Assembly: GCF_000003605.2 (NCBI RefSeq)
Contig: NW_003148271.1
Location: forward strand, 208,373 to 230,607
Direction of reading: 5' to 3'
From: Saccoglossus kowalevskii
Lineage: Eukaryota; Hemichordata; Enteropneusta; Harrimaniidae
Length of the DNA: 22,235 bases
In this document: one piece after another, positions 20,237 through 22,235 of the stretch
How the letters are laid out: each line of letters begins with the position of its first letter
Position numbering within the stretch: the first letter of the stretch is position 1
The notes under the pieces: generated by a model
The model's database searches: none
The model's input: only the letters and a program-made list of their open reading frames with translations
Told to the model about the DNA's origin: nothing
Position numbers and translations under genes: made by a program

Positions 20237-20746
20237 TCATCAACTATCAAGTGCCTTAATTACAGTGGTTGTCTCATTTGAATAGACGGATTATAAAAAA
20301 ACGTCTCAGGTTTAAATCTACTCCAAATAGTGACACAGTTCACGCACGAATCACGCCCACACCTATCAATTATATAAAAGAAGACGATTTTGGTTTAAAC
20401 CCTTGGAATAAGACATTGAATTGTTGACTTTTCCACAGTGTAACATTATTTTGTTTTCCTCAATAATAGACTGAAGCCTTGAATTCATCTGCGCAGGCAA
20501 TTTCACGTACTTAATATATCCAACTTATAATGTGCCTGTCGCAGACACGTCAGGAGGTGAACTGTGGAGCTAGTATAAATCTGAAATCAGTGTGCATGTT
20601 ATATCCAAATGGTATGGCCGATAGATTTGTCATTGAAATCGGTAATCCATCGTCGAGGCTACATGACAGCAGATTACTAAGCGTGTGGTGAGTGAATTGG
20701 GTTTTTATACTTGATGCAAATAATATGCAAATAAAAATTTAGATGG
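20237..20746. repeat. Tandem segmental duplication, unit 2
   Basis: Second unit of the duplication described for 19798-20236. Between the shared TTTAAATCTA block and the exon-like part it has about 80 bp more than unit 1, including GAAGACGATTTTGGTTTAAA. The 18-mer AATATATCCAACTTATAA (about 20513-20530), just before the exon-like part, also occurs at 4964-4981. Confidence 0.75.
20530..20691 (+). CDS. Duplicated exon-like unit, copy 2 (small ORF or exon)
   Basis: The core frame is open from ATG 20530 through an acceptor-like CTGTCGCAG (ending 20544) to TGA 20689-20691, giving 53 codons. The exon reading would be 20545-20687 with donor GTGAGTGA at 20688. Residues read MCLSQTRQEVNCG first and end NPSSRLHDSRLLSVW. 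Relative to copy 1 there is a 5-bp deletion near 20590, so the N-terminal 17 codons are in a different frame from copy 1 and are not conserved; only the last 30 are. In copy 1's frame this copy has TAG upstream, so neither copy keeps one frame over the full interval. No family is recognised. Confidence 0.35.
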   Translation: MCLSQTRQEVNCGASINLKSVCMLYPNGMADRFVIEIGNPSSRLHDSRLLSVW

Positions 20747-21117
20747 AAATACAGCAAGTCAGATGTCAGTTTCAGTATCATGTCAGCGGGAATATTCTAT
20801 ATTAAACAAACACGTGACGTTGGTGTTTGGGACTAATTCCTTGTCGGTATTTTGAATAATTATGGACGGCATATCGACGAATTGTATTTCCCGTGAGAAA
20901 TGTGCTAAATTGATTGCCCGTATTGAACTTTAAAACACAGTAGTGCTGCTTTTACCGTAGACAGTGATGAAATGTTTAATTGCGGAGATTTGAAATTGAA
21001 TTGGACACAGATATGACTTAATCTATTTGAAGGAGAAAAAGAAACGCTCATGTATTTGTTCAAGCCCTTAAAATATAATATTATCGTGGAGAACATTTAA
21101 CATTTTAACTAGCCAAA
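20747..21117. other. Spacer, nothing recognised
   Basis: A 63-codon minus ORF (20905-21096) shows no recognised motif. Confidence 0.5.
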
Positions 21118-21273
21118 ATGGCGCTTCGACGAAAAACAAATGCTACACGGAATAAAAAAACAAAACAAATTTCAACTAGCAGTAGCATTTATGAAGACAT
21201 CACGAAGAACAACCAATCGAAGGCTCCGTGTGAAAATCACGTGATAGTTCAATTCATTATAAACGAGTTGTGA
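21118..21273 (+). CDS. Small basic ORF (51 residues) with a good start context
   Basis: AGCCAAAATGGCG places ATG 21118 in a favourable animal start context (A at -3, G at +4). It also resembles a YY1-type element (AAAATGGCG). The ORF runs to TGA 21271-21273. The N terminus is strongly basic (MALRRKTNATRNKKTKQ), then Ser-rich (STSSS), with an acidic patch YEDITK; such a sequence could be a nuclear-type N-terminal exon. A possible donor lies within CACGTGATA near 21240. The product is not recognised and no expression evidence exists. Confidence 0.25.
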   Translation: MALRRKTNATRNKKTKQISTSSSIYEDITKNNQSKAPCENHVIVQFIINEL

Positions 21274-22235
21274 ACAAAACCAGTCTAACATATACAACTG
21301 TATTCAATCTATTCAAAAGCGACATTATGATTTAAGACGATTGACAGAGAGAATATGCATGGAAAATAATTATGTGATTAAATAGCCATACAAATGTATT
21401 CACGTAGTATTTCATGTACGCTGGTGGCAGACTTCAAAAAAAATCAATACTTTCCGTTCATTGGACGGTTTGAAATGCAGCATGCTGGGTAATCCGCCAT
21501 ATTTACGATGACGACATTTTCAATTCAAATTTATGGGCAATAGCTGACCGTCGTAATGTATTCATATAACAATCGTGCTGGATTCAAAGCTAGTACAATC
21601 GCAATAGAACGTCAACTAATATATACGTTAGTCATACGTTGGCCTATTAGCTATGGCAGCTCATAATATTTACTTTGGATATATTAATGACGTGCGACCA
21701 CACACAGAGTGGAGATGTATCGATTAATACAGGATTTGCGTCACCTGACGACTTTAGACTTGATAATTGAACTGATTAATTCCATATGCTTTTCCGTTGA
21801 TACCATGTATAAGATAGAAAAGTAGATGGCACTCGATATCAGCGTACACTCCAGTTTCCGGATGGTTTAGATAAGCCCTAGTTTGTCATAAACATACATT
21901 AGGGGATACACATAGGGCGAAAAAACAATTATTTAAACTTGAAAGTCAATACCGTCTGATATTGATAAGATGTTTAATCTAATTCGATGAGTTTTATTTT
22001 CTAAAGCCATACCTGGGTCATAGCATATCCCGGAAATTGTTTTTTTTGTCTTCTTGTGTTAAATTTTGAGGTCACATGAAAACGTCGAACATCAAGGATA
22101 CCAACAATGCGTAGTAGCGTGAGTCGTTGTGTGGGCATGTACAAGTGTGGTAATTTCAATTATCGACGCGCCTCATCAAAGCGTCCGCTCATGTCACGTT
22201 ACACATGTAACAGGGTGATCATCAACTATCGATTT
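21274..22235. other. Intergenic to window end, nothing recognised
   Basis: Contains ATTGG-type inverted CCAAT (about 21461) and CCGCCATAT (about 21494), weak regulatory-like sites on no clear gene. No ORF above 60 codons and no repeat array was seen. Confidence 0.5.

Noticed and set aside
1-22235. CRISPR array, prokaryotic operon or phage region
   Set aside because: No regularly spaced identical repeats with unique spacers, no dense same-strand ORFs and no ribosome-binding-site pattern; the sequence looks eukaryotic throughout.

Overview
The window looks like non-coding or gene-poor DNA from an animal nuclear genome. It is strongly A+T-rich (about two thirds by eye), has no operon-like gene packing, contains one run of N from scaffolding, and carries decayed repeats, minisatellites, a solo-LTR-like element and short exon-sized open stretches bounded by splice-site-like sequence. 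A Trp-Ile-Gly C-type-lectin-like exon, nuclear-receptor and CRE-type palindromes, and an interspersed repeat with a GTGTGTCC array all fit an invertebrate. A marine lophotrochozoan such as a mollusc is my guess, from general resemblance only. No complete gene of a known family is present, and no protein here could be named with confidence.

Layout. 1-330 is a degenerate AT-rich tandem repeat of about 40 bp. 341-470 is a promoter-like patch (inverted CCAAT box, full CRE palindrome, short GC-rich core), followed by an unrecognised 109-residue ORF (551-880) with a hydrophobic N-terminal segment. 1117-1860 looks like an interspersed repeat. 2000-4900 is intergenic, with several palindromes (3771-3818, 4471-4490) and a CRE/TATA pair (3378-3397). 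4945-6590 holds two diverged copies of one exon-like unit, the second split by a probable solo LTR with four CCAAT boxes, a TATA box and a poly(A) signal. 6600-13100 is almost featureless apart from a tRNA-derived SINE relic near 10.2 kb and the N gap at 11054-11256. 13141-15189 has three isolated exon candidates, the best being C-type-lectin-like (14010-14264). 15190-19458 is featureless intergenic DNA. 19459-19733 is a minisatellite of about 31 bp that abuts a tandem segmental duplication (19798-20746), whose two units share a 92-bp core that is about 96% identical and open in frame. A 51-codon ORF with a good start context lies at 21118-21273.

The most unusual signal is the duplicated exon-like family. 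The two units at 20 kb differ in their core at four bases, three of them synonymous, while the flanks diverge much more. The pair at 5 kb may be older relatives of the same unit. The core is open on both strands, so the coding strand is not settled. Nothing shows that the candidate exons belong to one gene.
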